DNA of 64,000 bases from Pempheris klunzingeri. Taxonomy: Eukaryota; Chordata; Actinopteri; Acropomatiformes; Pempheridae. Shown piece by piece: positions 1 to 12,599 of this stretch (the stretch's first letter is position 1; the number at the start of each line of letters is the position of its first letter). The translations under genes and the position numbers were made by a program. Under the pieces are notes generated by a model, which was not told where the DNA came from, made no database searches, and saw only the letters and a program-made list of their open reading frames with translations. The stretch is from the NCBI RefSeq assembly GCF_042242105.1, contig NC_092013.1, positions 2,284,487-2,348,486 on the forward strand, written 5' to 3'.

Positions 1-1884
1 AGATATAATTTAGTTTTTTTGTATTTTATCGTGAGAGTGTGCAGTAGCCAGGTTAGAGGTGGCAGGTTGGGCTTCACTTACACTCACTTCAGTGTGTGCC
101 ATCAAACTAAACCTTCTACTACTACTATCCATCCTGTTCCAGCATCAAATTAAATATGTCATCTCTTTATTAGAAGTGGATGTTATCTGTCATCCCTGCA
201 TGTATTCAAACGATATTACTCCAAACCCCAACAGCTAAATGTTCCACTCTGTTCACCAGCTCGTCGGTGTAGAGGGTTTAGCTGAAGGCCAAAACAGTAA
301 AGTGCTGATCTGCAAAACCAAAACAATGAGCTGCAGAGCCGGGTGATGATTCTCTGTGGCTTCGTCCCAATAAGTCATCTGGTCCTTTGTCAAAATAAAA
401 GATATTGATTTTAGCAACTTTAAAAAGAAAAGAGTCCATATCCTGCACAAACTCTGTACGGTCCAGTTAACTGACGACCTTTTATTGTTTCGATTTGAAA
501 AATAAATCAACTATCAGCTATTTTCTTTCTTTCTTTCTTCTTCTTCTTGATGTCGGGTGTTAATTCTTGAGAACTTCCAAAGAGCAGAGAGAGAGAGAAA
601 ACGATACAGCAAGAACTGTCGAATCACCAACAGGCTGATGTAACAGCAGCAACAGATAACGAATAAAAAGAGAATTAATATCCAAGAGAATGATTAATGG
701 CACCGTGTGGTTATCAGCCTGTTTGGTTTGGCAGCACCAAGCCTCCTTTCTAAACACAGAGAGGTTGCAGAAGAACTGAGCTGTATTAAAATCTCAACAG
801 CTTCAGATACATTCATCCTAAAGTGTTATCACACTCATAACATAAGCGGCTTTTCTCACTCATTTGCTAATATTTCTCAGCTGTTCAGTTACTTCCGGAC
901 ATGAGATGAACTGAGGAAGGAAACTAAATCACACAGACTTTCACGTCCTCCACCTGCAGCGTTCGGGCAGATTAAAACAAACATTTGGATTGACTAACAT
1001 TTGTGAAGACTGTGGGACTCAGGTCTGGCCACGATTTCGTCCAATAAAATGTCACAAGACTATTAACGCAAATGAACTCACGTCTAGACGAGGACGCGTT
1101 GATAACAGCGAACTTCAGGTTTGATAAACTTTACAAGTTGCAGGCATTTAGGATTTATTCCAAACTGCAGTACATGCAAAGTATAGGGCTGTTAATGACG
1201 CCCTTTAGGGCTGTTAATGATGTATTTGCTTTCTTTTTTAGTGTTTATTTCCCTTTTATATGTGTGTGGTATCCCTTTCTAAACGTTAAACTTGTCTGTT
1301 TAAATAGTCGGTCACTGCGAAGCCGCACAGTTCAGCGTGGTGCTTTTATTTTTCACTAAGAATGTAACATGAGGTCTGAAATGACACCGTGTCTGTACAT
1401 AAACTAGAAGAAACGTCTACATCGATGCCACAGCGGCTTTGTGACGCTGTAATTAGGGACAGACGGGTTGTTTTTAGTTTGACAAAGACAAAGCCAACAA
1501 GCTGATGTTCAGCAGGTATAATGTTCACCTTCTCAGTTCTTCAAGATTTTGGACGAATCACCCACAAATGTAATGATGTTAGAGGAGAGGGGATCATCGC
1601 AGTCACTGGGATTCATCCTGGAGCTGCTAAAAAAAAAAAAAAAAAAAGAGAAGAACAAATCTGCAAAAACTTTTATCATAATCTTAAATTTGTTCACAAA
1701 ATTCATCTTAATCTGTTAACTTGTCGGATCCCAGTGGCTCTTTTTCTCATGCCGACATTTCGGGGGCTAATCTCCTCCATTGTTGTCATGCAGGGCCCCC
1801 CCGCTAGAGCCGGGCCAGTGACCCACACGGGGCCCTGACCTTCGGTTTAAAGCAGTACATCGTCGGCAGTGACCCGGCTGTCCA

Positions 1885-2062
1885 GGCAGCTGATATATAA
1901 ACCCCGTGCTGCTCAGCTGTCACGTCCTCTGGGACGGAGACACTGATGTAAGGCCGGCTGGGTGGTCTGCTCTCTGTCTCTGCGTCTGTCAGTCAGTACG
2001 TCAAAATACATCTAAGATTCTTTGCTCAACACGCTACATTCCCTGTGCAAATAAAGTTTTAC
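1885..2062 (+). mobile_element. Possible LTR core: TATA box followed by AATAAA
   Basis: A TATA-like box (gatatataaa, about 1,891-1,900) sits about 150 bases before an AATAAA signal (about 2,050), and GT-rich sequence follows. This compact promoter-plus-polyadenylation layout is what the U3/R/U5 part of an LTR looks like. No flanking coding sequence, primer-binding site or matching second LTR is visible, and the ends cannot be fixed. A small non-coding transcription unit would look the same. Confidence 0.28.
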
Positions 2063-2867
2063 TTGCTTTTACTCACGCTGGCTCCGTTTTCTGCTTCTAG
2101 TAGCAGCATTTTGACATTTAATACATCATGATGTTGGATTGGACTGATGTTAAAAACAACATGACACCAAAATGAAAACAATATTATTATAAATTATAAT
2201 ATTAGTTAAAACCATATTGAACAGGCCATAACGGAGGATTAGGTTCTAGTAGTACGTTTTGGCTATTTTACTAAATAGTGCATTTGTTGGGGACTACTTT
2301 CAGCAGCAGATGAATCCACATTTTTTATGTTTACAGTGGAAAAAAATCCAAGATATAGTATTATTCCTTCGACAGACACAGAGATTATTCCCACTTCTTG
2401 AAGGAATAATTTGTTTTTGTGGATTAAATAAACAGTTAGTGAACATTTACATTTGGCTTTGCATTGTTTCCGTCACACCACAGTGGGGCCGTGAAGGACA
2501 AACGGGTGAACGTAAGTTAACAGACAATTACAACATTTTACACACGAGGTAGAAATGTTATTTCTTTCTTTCTTGTGTTGTTCTTCCCTCTTCTTTCTCA
2601 CACACACACACACAAACACACACTCAGGAAACAGCAGAGGAGGAAGGAAAAACAACAAAACATACACAGAGCATCCAAACGACCATTAACCACAATAGGG
2701 CCATTCTACGCCTGGAGGACACACACACACACACACACACTTCCACAACAGTAATTGTCGCAACCTTGGAGCTGGTTCAAACATAACAGACAATTCAGAA
2801 ATGATCACACACACTCTTTTACCACACAGACTTTCCCCAACCGTCAGTAAGAAACACACACTTTGCC

Positions 2868-2870
<3 letters not shown>

Positions 2871-2900
<30 letters not shown>
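2871..2900. repeat. (CA)n microsatellite
   Basis: Uninterrupted CA dinucleotide tract of about 15 units. Shorter CA tracts lie close by at about 2,600-2,625 and 2,720-2,740. Confidence 0.95.
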
Positions 2901-2902
<2 letters not shown>

Positions 2903-3045
2903 CAGCCCAGGCGTGTGGGAGTGTGCAGACAGTAAGTACAGTGAGTGTTGAGGTGGGCTGGTAGAACAACATTAATTTTTACATGATCTAATGAATAGAC
3001 TCACTCATTCTCACTCTTTTTGTCTCTCTGTCTTCGGGAGTGTGT

Positions 3046-3048
3046 GTG

Positions 3049-3096
<48 letters not shown>
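3046..3096. repeat. (TG)n microsatellite
   Basis: Uninterrupted TG tract of about 23 units, opposite in strand sense to the CA tracts 150-450 bases upstream. It creates low-complexity open frames on both strands that are not genes. Confidence 0.95.
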
Positions 3097-3098
<2 letters not shown>

Positions 3099-4080
3099 TT
3101 TGTGGTAAAGGCACTGGTGCATTTAAAAGGTGGGGAATTTCTCGGCCTCACAAAAGGTTGTGTGTGTTTGTGTCTAGCTCTCTATACACTCGAGGGTCCG
3201 AGAGCTGGGATACGTGTGGGTTGGAGGAAGAAAAGAAGAAGAACGGATTTATTCAATCGTACGAAAGCCTTCAGGGAGGATTAAGAGGATGTTATTCTGG
3301 GCTCTTCATCAATGTGGTGTGCCTGCATATTTGGCGTGCATGTGTTCAGCTGTGGTTTCAGGGCATATGACATTTTAATTATGGCTTTGAATGTTTTATT
3401 TTGTGATGTTAACCCAGGGATCAGCCCGAATAGGCAACAACGGGGATGATGAAACTCCAAGAAAGTCTGAAAACATCTCCTGCTATCATTCATTCAGCAA
3501 CCACAAGGTAAAGGGCGGGGAAGTCTCTCGCCGATTCAGGCGACTGCTGGGCGGGTGGTGGAATTAACTTGCGATTGTACAGTTTGAAAAATCAGGGGAG
3601 GGGGGCGATGGAGGAACTGCTTCCCCTCCCTCATCAGCTACTTGTGTGCCGCCACCGAGCGAGGCACTTAACCTTAATATTCCCCAGTGGAGCTACAAAA
3701 GAGGCTGCTTGCAGAAATGACTCCTGGGAGGGAAGTGAAGAAGAGCATCTGTGCACATTCATTTCTCCAGGATAAATATACTTTAGGTTAAAATGTAAAA
3801 AATGCACTTTAAAAACAAACGTTTGGTGCAAAGCAGAGTAATGACTGCAGGGGTGTTTGCTTGGGAAATAAAAAACGCAGGTTCAAACTCACGCTAAGAG
3901 GTTTTGCTCTTTCAGACTGCAAACAGCCGTCTCGTTAAAAAAAAAAAAAAAAAAAAAAAGAGGGGCATGTTGTTTCAGGTACGGGATGAATAATAAATGC
4001 GTGAGTCAGTGCAGTGATCAGGTGCAACAAGGCAGCACAGTGGTTTAGAAATCTTCAAAAGCAGCGCTTGTTCGGGGCAC

Positions 4081-4452
4081 GTGTCACGTCCCGCTCTGTT
4101 CTGCAGTTCATGTCTTCATTATTGTATTTGGTTACTCACCTCATCTCTCAGTTCAGAGTCTTCACTTCCTCTCATTGTTTTTTTTCCCACCACTATTGGT
4201 TGTTCCTCTGCCCCTCTGTGTATTTTCTCCGTCTTTCCTGCCATCAGTGCCAGTTCGTCCTCGTCCCTTGTCGTTCCAGCAGTTTTCTCCTGCTCATTTC
4301 ATATCTCTGCCTTAGCTTCGCTCGATCGTTTGCCTGATCTCTGGCTGCATATCTGTGTACCGACCTTTACGAGTAAACACTTTTTTATCTTAACTGCCTC
4401 TTTTGAGTTCTCCTGCCAAGTGGTTTCCTCACCTCTTTACAGCACAGCCGGT
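4081..4452 (+). mobile_element. Candidate degenerate solo LTR (gypsy-like)
   Basis: The stretch begins with a TGTCACG-type LTR start and is strongly pyrimidine-rich. It ends with a piece resembling the 3' part of teleost gypsy LTRs: 'gagtaaacac tttttatctt' in place of a poly(A) signal, then 'ctctttacagcacagc'. The long open frame on this strand, rich in Ser, Leu and Phe, is a composition effect and not a gene. I see no target-site duplication and no internal element sequence, so the call rests on resemblance only. Confidence 0.35.
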
Positions 4453-4842
4453 CGACTGCTTGGCGGTACACCCACCAGGTGTGAAGGCGATCGGATGAAC
4501 GGTTCTCGAGATGTTCAGAGGACAGACACGCAGGCATACAGAGATAGATTACCCTCTTGGAAGATGGAGAAGGATTTTATAACGCAGAAACTTCTACCAG
4601 GAATGTGTGCTTCCGTATCTGATTGGCCACCAATGGCTGTTGCACTGAGTTGTGGCAAAGATGAGCCTGAACGTGTCCCAAAGTCGAGCACATTCTTCAG
4701 CGGCCGTTTGGCTCCACCAAGCCTGACCTTTATCACCGACTTCTCGGGAGACAAAAATGTGCCAAATGTGAAGCAGTTGTGATGCGAAGGGTCACGGTGC
4801 TGCTGGGAAACCGCGGATTAGCCCTTTCAGGTCGACATTGAG

Positions 4843-5175
4843 TCGTCGTGGAGCCGGACGTTCGCGGTGAAGAGGGAGCCGAGTCTGCTGGGGAGGCCCC
4901 GACCGACAGTCAGCTTTGGTTAGGAGCTCAGAGTAACGACCGAAAGAATGACACTGTGCACACATGTGGGCTTAGACATCTCATCAGGATGCCTCCTGGA
5001 CTTAGAGGAAGGTATTTCGGGCATGTCCAACTGGAAGGGGACCCACGGGGGAGACCCATAACATGCTGGAGAGATTAATTATCCCATCTGGGCTGGGAAT
5101 GCCTCAGGATGCTGGAGGAAGGAGGTAAGGACGGCACATGGCCTGTCCTGGTGGAAAATGGATGGATGGAGCAGG
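4843..5175 (+). mobile_element. LINE reverse-transcriptase C-terminal fragment (5'-truncated)
   Basis: The plus strand translates, with in-frame stops and frameshifts, to the end of a LINE pol protein. Recognisable pieces are 'HLIRMPPGL', then 'GHVQLEGDPRGRP' followed by C-W-R-D, then 'LSHLGWECLRMLEE'. This is the G-H-x-x-R-M ... G-R-P-x-x-R-W-R-D tail common in fish RTE/Rex-type LINEs. The stretch ends with short GGAT repeats, as LINE 3' ends often do. It is a dead 3' fragment with no intact domain. The same protein family recurs at 55.4-55.9 kb. Confidence 0.7.
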
Positions 5176-5979
5176 TTATATTACATTTCACACTTCTTGA
5201 TTGTGTCCCTTTGTGTTTAAGTTTAAATGAAATACATTTGGCTGTATTATATCTAGAAATCATACCAAAGATGAGACGTCACTCACCCACACAGATCCAG
5301 AGCAAAGTTAACTATGATTCAAGACAACATATGAGAACTATTGTTACGTTTCTAAATACCTAAAAGGCTTCTGGGATTCGAGCATCCAAACCTCTAATGG
5401 TGAGAACTCAATTATAACCCAATCAAGGCACCTTCAGGAATAATTCTGGATCTTGTTTTGGGAATAATCATGACTGAAGTGTCTGTAGCTATAACTCAGG
5501 ATGAGAAACGGACAAACTGAACAAGCCGTCCTAACAGAGGAAGACGTGACGTCATGGGCGCGGGGCTCTGGGTGTTTAACAAAACGTGGTGGGAAGTTCG
5601 GGTTTCTATGAGAGAAAAGAGAAAAAGCCTGATTTCATTCATTAGCGGTGACATGGTGACGTGAGGTTGGTGTGTGTGCAGCTGGACGGGGCTGCAACAC
5701 GGGGCTTCATATTGTTTTATCATCAATCTTGTTCACAAAGGGGTCACCTGATGACAGATCCACGCTACATATACTGTACAACAGTCAGTCTTATACAGTA
5801 CAACAGCCTTATAGTCTTATACAGTAGGTGTCCAAGGGAATCAAACTACCAAGATCCACTGTGCGTGCAGATGTTTCAGGCTAAAGCCTCAAAAGATTAA
5901 TTACTGTAATGATTAATAACATTTATTGCAATCAGGTACATGGAAATTAGTTGTTTTCAGTTCATGACCCCGAATCTAA
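5176..5979. other. Intergenic, no gene recognised
   Basis: I see no exon or RNA gene. A small imperfect tandem repeat built on 'cttatacagta' lies at about 5,770-5,830. Confidence 0.5.
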
Positions 5980-6496
5980 TTAACCCTTTCGTGCATAGAG
6001 GTCACTACAGTGTGCAGCTATTCAAAAGCTGTTTTCTTGTACATCAGCACACTCTTGCACACATAGTTGCACATCAGCCACCACAGTGAAGCTACTGCAT
6101 CATCTCATACACTGACTGCTGCCCAGTGGGGAGCCAAGATGGCCGACAGACAGCCAGAAACACCAAGTTGCTCCTTTTTTTCTGTTCAAACCTTCTATAA
6201 AAAGAGACCCGTAAAGGTAAGAAACATATGGTGACATCAAGTAACATCGAAGGAGTCATGCAATTGCTATTTTCCAGGTATTGATTTTATATTGGGAGGA
6301 AATTATGATTAATCACATGTCCACTGAAGTGTACATCACGCATCACTGGCTGTATTTCAACTACTGGACATGTAAATATATCTTTATAAAATATGGGTTG
6401 AAAAAAAAATAAAGATGAAACCTTGTTTGTCATGAATAAAGATGAATAAAAACACTCCTGACTGAGGTTATCAGAATTCATGCATGAAAGGTTTAA
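5980..6496. mobile_element. TTAA-flanked MITE (piggyBac-like), copy 1
   Basis: The element starts TTAA-CCCTTTCGTGCAT and ends ATGCATGAAAGG-(T)TTAA, so its terminal inverted repeats begin with CCCTTTC and are bounded by TTAA. TTAA target sites and CCC-starting ends are hallmarks of the piggyBac superfamily. No transposase frame is present, so it is a non-autonomous copy. A second copy at 21,189-21,716 aligns over the whole length, including an internal 'gccaagatggccgac' block. This copy has a decayed right end (one G lost). Confidence 0.75.
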
Positions 6497-9400
6497 ATCC
6501 AGTGGCGGCATCATTGGGGTTCAAAACTATTTCAGCAGTTTACGGACTCATGTGAGACTCAGACTTTACACCACCAATGAGGCAAAATACATACAAAGTC
6601 AATGTCGTACAAGTTGAAACGACTCAACTTGAGAGAAACTCACTTCTGTGATCACGCGAGTAAAACGACAGTCAAACACGTGTACGAGTACCGAAAAGGT
6701 CAAAAAACAGTTAGTAGTGAACAGACAGTCACCGCTCTGCTAATATCACTCCTTCCTCTTCTCCAGATCGATACTGAGAGGGCGGTGAGCGAAACGTAAC
6801 ACCTCCTGTAGCTTTTTCACATTAAATAACTGAAAGTCTGTGATACTTTTACTGCGCTGACAGCAGCTTAACATTGAACAGACGGATGAAGCAGGTTAGA
6901 AGCTGAAAATTCATCCGGCGAAGACGTGAGTTCAACATGGCGTCACTGTTTCACCCAGATTATTATTATTATTCTATTAAAGTATTTTCGTTTTTAATAT
7001 GAGAATTCCTGGTGGTTTGAATCAAACGAGGGAGACTGTGTGAGTGTTAGAGTTTCAACATTTTAGATTTTCCTTCGCGCTACAATTGGACGTTTTTTTA
7101 ATTTTCATACTGATGATTCAGGAAGCGTCTTCTTGTAAATCACTGAGTTACTTCAATAACTCAACGACAGCAGCACGCACACACAGTACACTTCAATTAA
7201 TCCGTTCTACGTCATTAAATCCTCATTTATTGCATCTTTAAGTGAGCCAAAAGAAACCTGTGAGGGAATTTCCAGCGACGTTTATCACCACTCGGCGATG
7301 TTTCTCGTCTCGTTTCCCCACGCTAATGTAAACCTCCCCACTGGGGATGTAAAAGAAGTTTACAAGTGACTTTGTGTAATGGGCCGCGTCCCTGATACTG
7401 ACTCGATGCACGCTGTCAGCTCCTCCATTAAAAGTGATGTAAAGTCTCATTCTGCCTCCGTCCCTCTTCGGCCTCTTCGGCCGGGCTCCTGCGGTCGCTG
7501 GCCCTGAGGTCTTAACTCACCCTAACAGCCCACATTCGTCTTCAGCGTGCAGATGAGACCTTTATGAATGTCGAGGCTTAAAGGCAAAATAAAAGCTTCA
7601 CTGAGATTTGTACTTTGATTTGATTACCGCAGAAGTGGAGTTTAAATTAGAAATTAGAGAGGCTGCCTGAGCCAATCAGCACACACTATCCTGTCAGTGA
7701 GGTTACAGCTGAAACAATTAGTCCATTCATTGATTGGTTGGTCCACAGAAAATTAAGTGGAAACTAATTTAAACTAACTAAAATTTAACTAAAGCAGTTT
7801 TCAAGCAAAAATCTATGGAATCTGCTGATTCCAGCTGCTCGAATGTGAGGATTTGCTGCGGCTCTTCGTTCCTCAGATGTAGTGACATGAATATTTCTGA
7901 GGTTTTGGTTGTTGGTCAAAACTCTTTAAAGGTTTTAGCTTGAGGGGAATGGCCGGGCCTTTGATTTAATGACTTTTCTGACATCTCAAGGACAAAACAG
8001 TTAAAATATCTATGAACGTTTTTGACATATGATTTCTCCTCCAGGGAAGGTTTAAGGAAAAATGCTAAATGTTTGTTTTGTTTCCAGTTCAAGGATTCAG
8101 CTTTGCTCCTTCTCTGGTTTTTATCATTAGAAGTTGAATATTCTGGGCCGGTGGGTCGGACAAAATAAGAAATCTGAAGATGTCACCTTGGGATACTGGA
8201 AATCTGTGGCAGGAATTTATGACAATAACTATCCATATCCTGCATATGTTTTATAAACAACAATACTAATAGAGAAACTGTTAGTTGCAGCCTTAACACA
8301 CGTGTCCACATGCAAACACAAACACAAACAAACACACACCGTTCCGGCTAAACTGCAGAAAATAAAGCAGAGAAGAGCCTCAGTGTGTAAATAAGACGGC
8401 GTGCATGAACCTACTTGTTTCAGGATTCTTACCTCTGTCCTGAACGCAGAGACAACAAGAACCTGACAGGGCGGAAACTGATTTACACTTTGTGCCTCGG
8501 GGAGCCTGAAACAGCCTCTCGCTGTCCCGCTGCCCGGGCAGCAGCACAGATGGAGAAGTCAGGAGACGCTGGCGTCTAACCCAGAACGAACAGAATGGAA
8601 AACAGACCTGCATTTCAAACGGATGCACAACCTGTGTGAAATCAGGGCGTTCGCATAGAGGACACGCGTTACAGCCACGGAGAACGAGAAGCACATTTGA
8701 TGCACTTGGAACGTTGTAAAACGATCAAAGACAGAAAGAAAGAAAGAAAGAAAGAAAAGAGGTCAGCGTCTGGTCTGACGACATGAAACATGCTCTAGAA
8801 ATACAACACAGGCCTGTGACTGACTGAGGTTACAGGTCTGATCCCATAACCGCCAACATGTCGATCAACCAACACGTGTCCTGTTAAATATTTTACTTTA
8901 ATTAAAAGTACCAAAAGGAAAAGTAGTCATTTAGTAGAACGGCTCGTTTTATCACATTAATACAAGCATGTGTTCATGACTTTAATCCTACAGATGATAA
9001 AAATGGGGCTAATTTAAATGTATTTCCATACATATCATTAAAGGCTTATATCAATCAATAGTCATATCACCACGATCTGTTTATTATATTCTGTATATCT
9101 GAATCTGAATTCAGTTATCAAATAATTGTAGTGGAGTAAAAAGTACAACATTTGCCTCTCTTGAGTAAATGTACGTCACTCTACGGCTCACTCTGAATAA
9201 CCTTTTAAATGAGGCCGTTTCCTGACGTATGAAGTCAACAGCGACAGAAACAAACCCTGGACGTGCTCCGGGTGCTGAACACGTGAACACTTCATCCCAA
9301 AATGTTTCAAATCTTGCAAAACAAAAAGAAGCCCAAATAAGAACTGCTCTTCATTTAGCTGATGTAGGAATTGATGCTAGTATTAGCATTAGGCAAAAAG

Positions 9401-11140
9401 GAAAGCACAACACAGAACAGCTGACTGGGATGCATTCAGACAGCATTCCTGTCATGAAGCTGGAGGAGAAGGTGGTGTGTTAATTTATCTTTCCTTCACC
9501 TGTTCACTTGTCTCGTCTTGCTGGAAAACGTTCGAGCTGCCGGAGAACCTTCAAACTCCCAACATGTGAATAAAAGGTGAACAAGGACCAGGGCAGCTTT
9601 GGTGTGAGCTCAGTTATCAGTAAACCTCAGAGGGATGGTCCATGTTTGAACACTGACTTCAACAGATCAAATCATTTCTCAAATGAAAAACAAAAAAACG
9701 TAAATAATTTAAAATGTTGTAAATGTTAAAAAAAAAGTTGCGCCTTTGAGTGACATTGTGACTTTAAAAAATGAAGGAAGATTCGTCTTCTTTGAATGCA
9801 GCAGATGAGCAGCTTGAAGAATGAAGAGCCTTTCTATCCTTAAAAATGGATGCAGCCACGCTAGAAAAGTGAGGTAGACTGCAGATCTTTGCAACAAAAA
9901 CCTAAACATAGCCTAACCTAAACCTAAACTGAGCCCAACCATAACCTAACCCCACGCTACAGGAAACAGACTTGTGATGTCAAACTGAAGCAGATGTTGG
10001 CGACTCGTAGCCCCAAACATTCAGAAAAAATGCGAGGCTGATCAGTTCAGTAGGGTGAGAGATTAGCAGCGGACACACACACACACACACACATTGTACT
10101 GATAATACAATAACACTGAAGTCATCTAACTTTTGTTTTTTAATTCCTGGACAAGGTGAGGCCTCCGTTCCACTTCCTCTCTGAGAAGCTGGACTCTGGA
10201 CTCCACTTTACGCTCAGTTAAAACCTCCAACTTTTAAGTGCTGCAGCTTTGAACTTCACTTCTCTTTGGCCGGCGGCCATCAGATAAGACTTTTTATCTG
10301 GAGTCTTTGTTGACTCTAGTGTTGGAGCGATGTGCCGCTCGACTCGAGATTCAGCTTTTAAAAACATGAGCGAACAGCCGGCTGCGTGCCCGACGATCAG
10401 GTCTCCTTTTCTGCCTCCAGGGCTCCTCTCACCTTGTGCCGACATTTAGTTTTTCCTCATTTTCGCACACTTCACTCAGCAGCCGGCCAGATAAAGCTGG
10501 TGTAATACCCCTCTCCACTGGAGGCCCCTGACTGAGAGGGAGTCAAGTAGCTCAAACAGGCTCTCAGTAGGTGCGCAGATACAGTGCAGCAGCTCTAAAG
10601 GACTCCTACAGCTTTACTTGTCTTTACTTTTTCTGACAAAGATGAAGTAAAACAGTTGAATTATCACTTTCTCCCATTTAATCCTCTGGTGCAGGAGCGT
10701 TCACATCCTTTACTTAAGTGAAAGTAATATTACACCAATGTGAAGGAAGCAGATGACAAGTAAAACCCTGCAAATGCATAAGAATTAACAGTAAAATACA
10801 CTTAAAGCATCAAAATCTAAAGCACTCGTTCTGCAGGACTCCCCTTTTATATCAGTTATCAATGGCACATCGATGTGTGAGCTCATTTCAAACACTTAAC
10901 GAAGCACTGAGCCGTCTTATCTGCAGAAATCACAATAATTAGACTGTTTCTGTCTAGAATTATATATTATAACTTATTTTTAATTCTAAATAGTTTTTAA
11001 AAGTTTCTAGAAATTATTATTTGTGTCACAAAACGAGAAAGAAGTTTCTGCACCACAACGCAGAATTGAAATGTTTCATCGTTGCTGTTTTGTTTTCTTT
11101 CATGTCGTATCAGAAGATAAAACCAAATCTAGTAAAGAGT
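6497..11140. other. Intergenic, no gene recognised
   Basis: I find no convincing exon. It contains a (GAAA)n tract near 8,738-8,757 and AT-rich stretches resembling dispersed fish repeats built on 'aaagtac/agtaaaagt' near 8,880-9,180 and 10,690-10,900. There is also a degenerate CCTAA-type run at about 9,898-9,953 and a CA tract at about 10,072-10,092. The blocks 7,240-7,560 and 10,141-10,500 are less AT-rich and non-repetitive; they could be conserved non-coding sequence, which cannot be judged from one genome. Confidence 0.5.
10281..10300. promoter_or_regulatory. Inverted pair of GATA motifs
   Basis: CAGATAA and TTATCTG face each other with six bases between them, giving two inverted WGATAR-type sites within 20 bp. 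A further 'cagataaag' occurs about 190 bp downstream. No expression or conservation evidence is available, so this is only a candidate site. Confidence 0.3.
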
Positions 11141-11149
11141 ACTTTAGTA

Positions 11150-11437
<288 letters not shown>

Positions 11438-11779
11438 GGGGCAGGAAACAGCACAGATTGTACAGCAGAGGGGGTGTTGAACTCCATAACAGGAAGGCAG
11501 GGGACAATTGGGGGAGGTTTACTCACAGCAGAGATAGACAGACAGACAGACGGAGACACGCTGGTCTGTCTTTAATAAACTCAGCTGAAGGTATTTCAAA
11601 TATACACACACACACACACACACACACCTTAGGCTGGACTGATAACTGAACGAACACTCAGTCGTTGGACAGAAGAAGCTCCAGAGAGAAAAAGACAGAC
11701 GACACAGTTTACTGGGATAATTCAACTAAAGTAATACAGTAAATAAAATCATATGAAGTAACTAGTGCTGAATCATGTC

Positions 11780-12110
11780 AAACACCACTGGAAACATCTC
11801 AGTGATCACCCAAACTCTTCCAAACACTCCTGGGACCATCAGTGATCACAAGAACTTCATAAATCCACCTAAACCTCTACTTGAAGCATCCTCAAAGCCC
11901 ACAAAAACTCACATCCATCGCACCACAATGTCCCTCAAGAGCCTCCTGAACTCACCCAAGGACTCCCATCAAGTCCTCAAGTCCCCAAAGCATCTTTCAC
12001 AGGGACTCCCTTGAGCCCTGGAACTCCCATCAATGACCCCAAAACCTGCCACAGGGACACCTGGAAACTTCCCACTGACCACCAAACCCTCAAACACACC
12101 AGGGCGGGTT
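11780..12110. repeat. C-rich, G-poor degenerate tandem-like stretch
   Basis: The plus strand is rich in C and A and poor in G. It repeats short phrases such as 'actcccatcaa', 'cctcaag' and 'ccaaacactc' at irregular spacing. This looks like a decayed minisatellite. It leaves open frames rich in Pro, Thr and Ser that I do not take as coding. Confidence 0.4.
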
Positions 12111-12303
12111 TAAAGTTCAGAATAAGTTCTTTAAAAAAAGAGGACCATCATCCTCCAGTCTCCACTACACACGTTCTCAATCATCGCAGCGGCTTAATGA
12201 ACTTTCTTTCCCACCAGGAGTCACTTTCTCGGGCTCGGCAGCGGCACATCCTCCCTCCCCCCCTCCCTCCCCCCTCAGCTCAGACCCCCGGAGGACTCAC
12301 CGG

Positions 12304-12400
12304 GCAGGAGGTGCTGCTGGTCCGCCTCAGCTCAACACCGGCGGGGATCCTGGACGCTTCAGTGCCGGGTCACCTGGAGGCTCCACACGCTATAAACAAA
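12304..12400 (-). promoter_or_regulatory. Possible promoter and first non-coding exon on the minus strand
   Basis: Read on the minus strand, a TATA-like 'gtttatagcg' (about 12,385-12,396) is followed by a GC-rich stretch. That stretch reaches a good splice donor, CTGCCCG|gtgagtcc, at about 12,303. I found no matching coding exon further left, so it may be spurious. A run of ATC/TCA triplets (about 12,446-12,470) lies upstream. Confidence 0.22.
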
Positions 12401-12599
12401 CTGAGCCCATGTGGGCTGAGCCACTCCTTCACCCCACCACCACCATCATCATCATCATCATCATCAGCATGCCGCTGCCTTCACGGACCGCTCGGAAGAT
12501 CCCACTTCTGCACGGCTGTGGGACGTTTCAGGCAGTGGAAAATAACACCTTTCAATTCAAATCACCGAAAACAACCTCCTCAGAACTGCTTTTAACCTC

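Larger units (their letters stand above)
1..4080. other. Intergenic sequence without a recognisable gene
   Basis: I find no open frame here with exon-like structure or a recognisable protein on either strand. The stretch holds simple repeats: TTTC/TTC runs near 525-550, A runs at 1,629-1,647 and 3,937-3,959, and several CA or TG tracts between 2,600 and 3,100. A short tandem duplication of the phrase 'tagggctgttaatga' lies at about 1,184-1,222. The LTR-like segment near 1.9 kb is listed separately. Confidence 0.6.

Noticed and set aside
4081-4782. 233-residue open frame on the plus strand
   Set aside because: Composition is Ser/Leu/Phe-rich from a pyrimidine-rich strand; the DNA resembles an LTR and no protein family or exon structure fits.
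8380-8694. 104-residue Cys-rich minus-strand frame
   Set aside because: Cysteines do not fall into a known motif and there is no exon context.
9898-9953. CCTAA-rich run as an interstitial telomere
   Set aside because: Units are too irregular (CCTAAA, CCTAAC, CATAAC) and the run is too short to claim telomeric origin.
11775-12595. Two consecutive open frames on the plus strand (79 and 194 residues)
   Set aside because: Low-complexity C-rich sequence and an ATC/TCA repeat; no domain, and no splice or promoter context on that strand.
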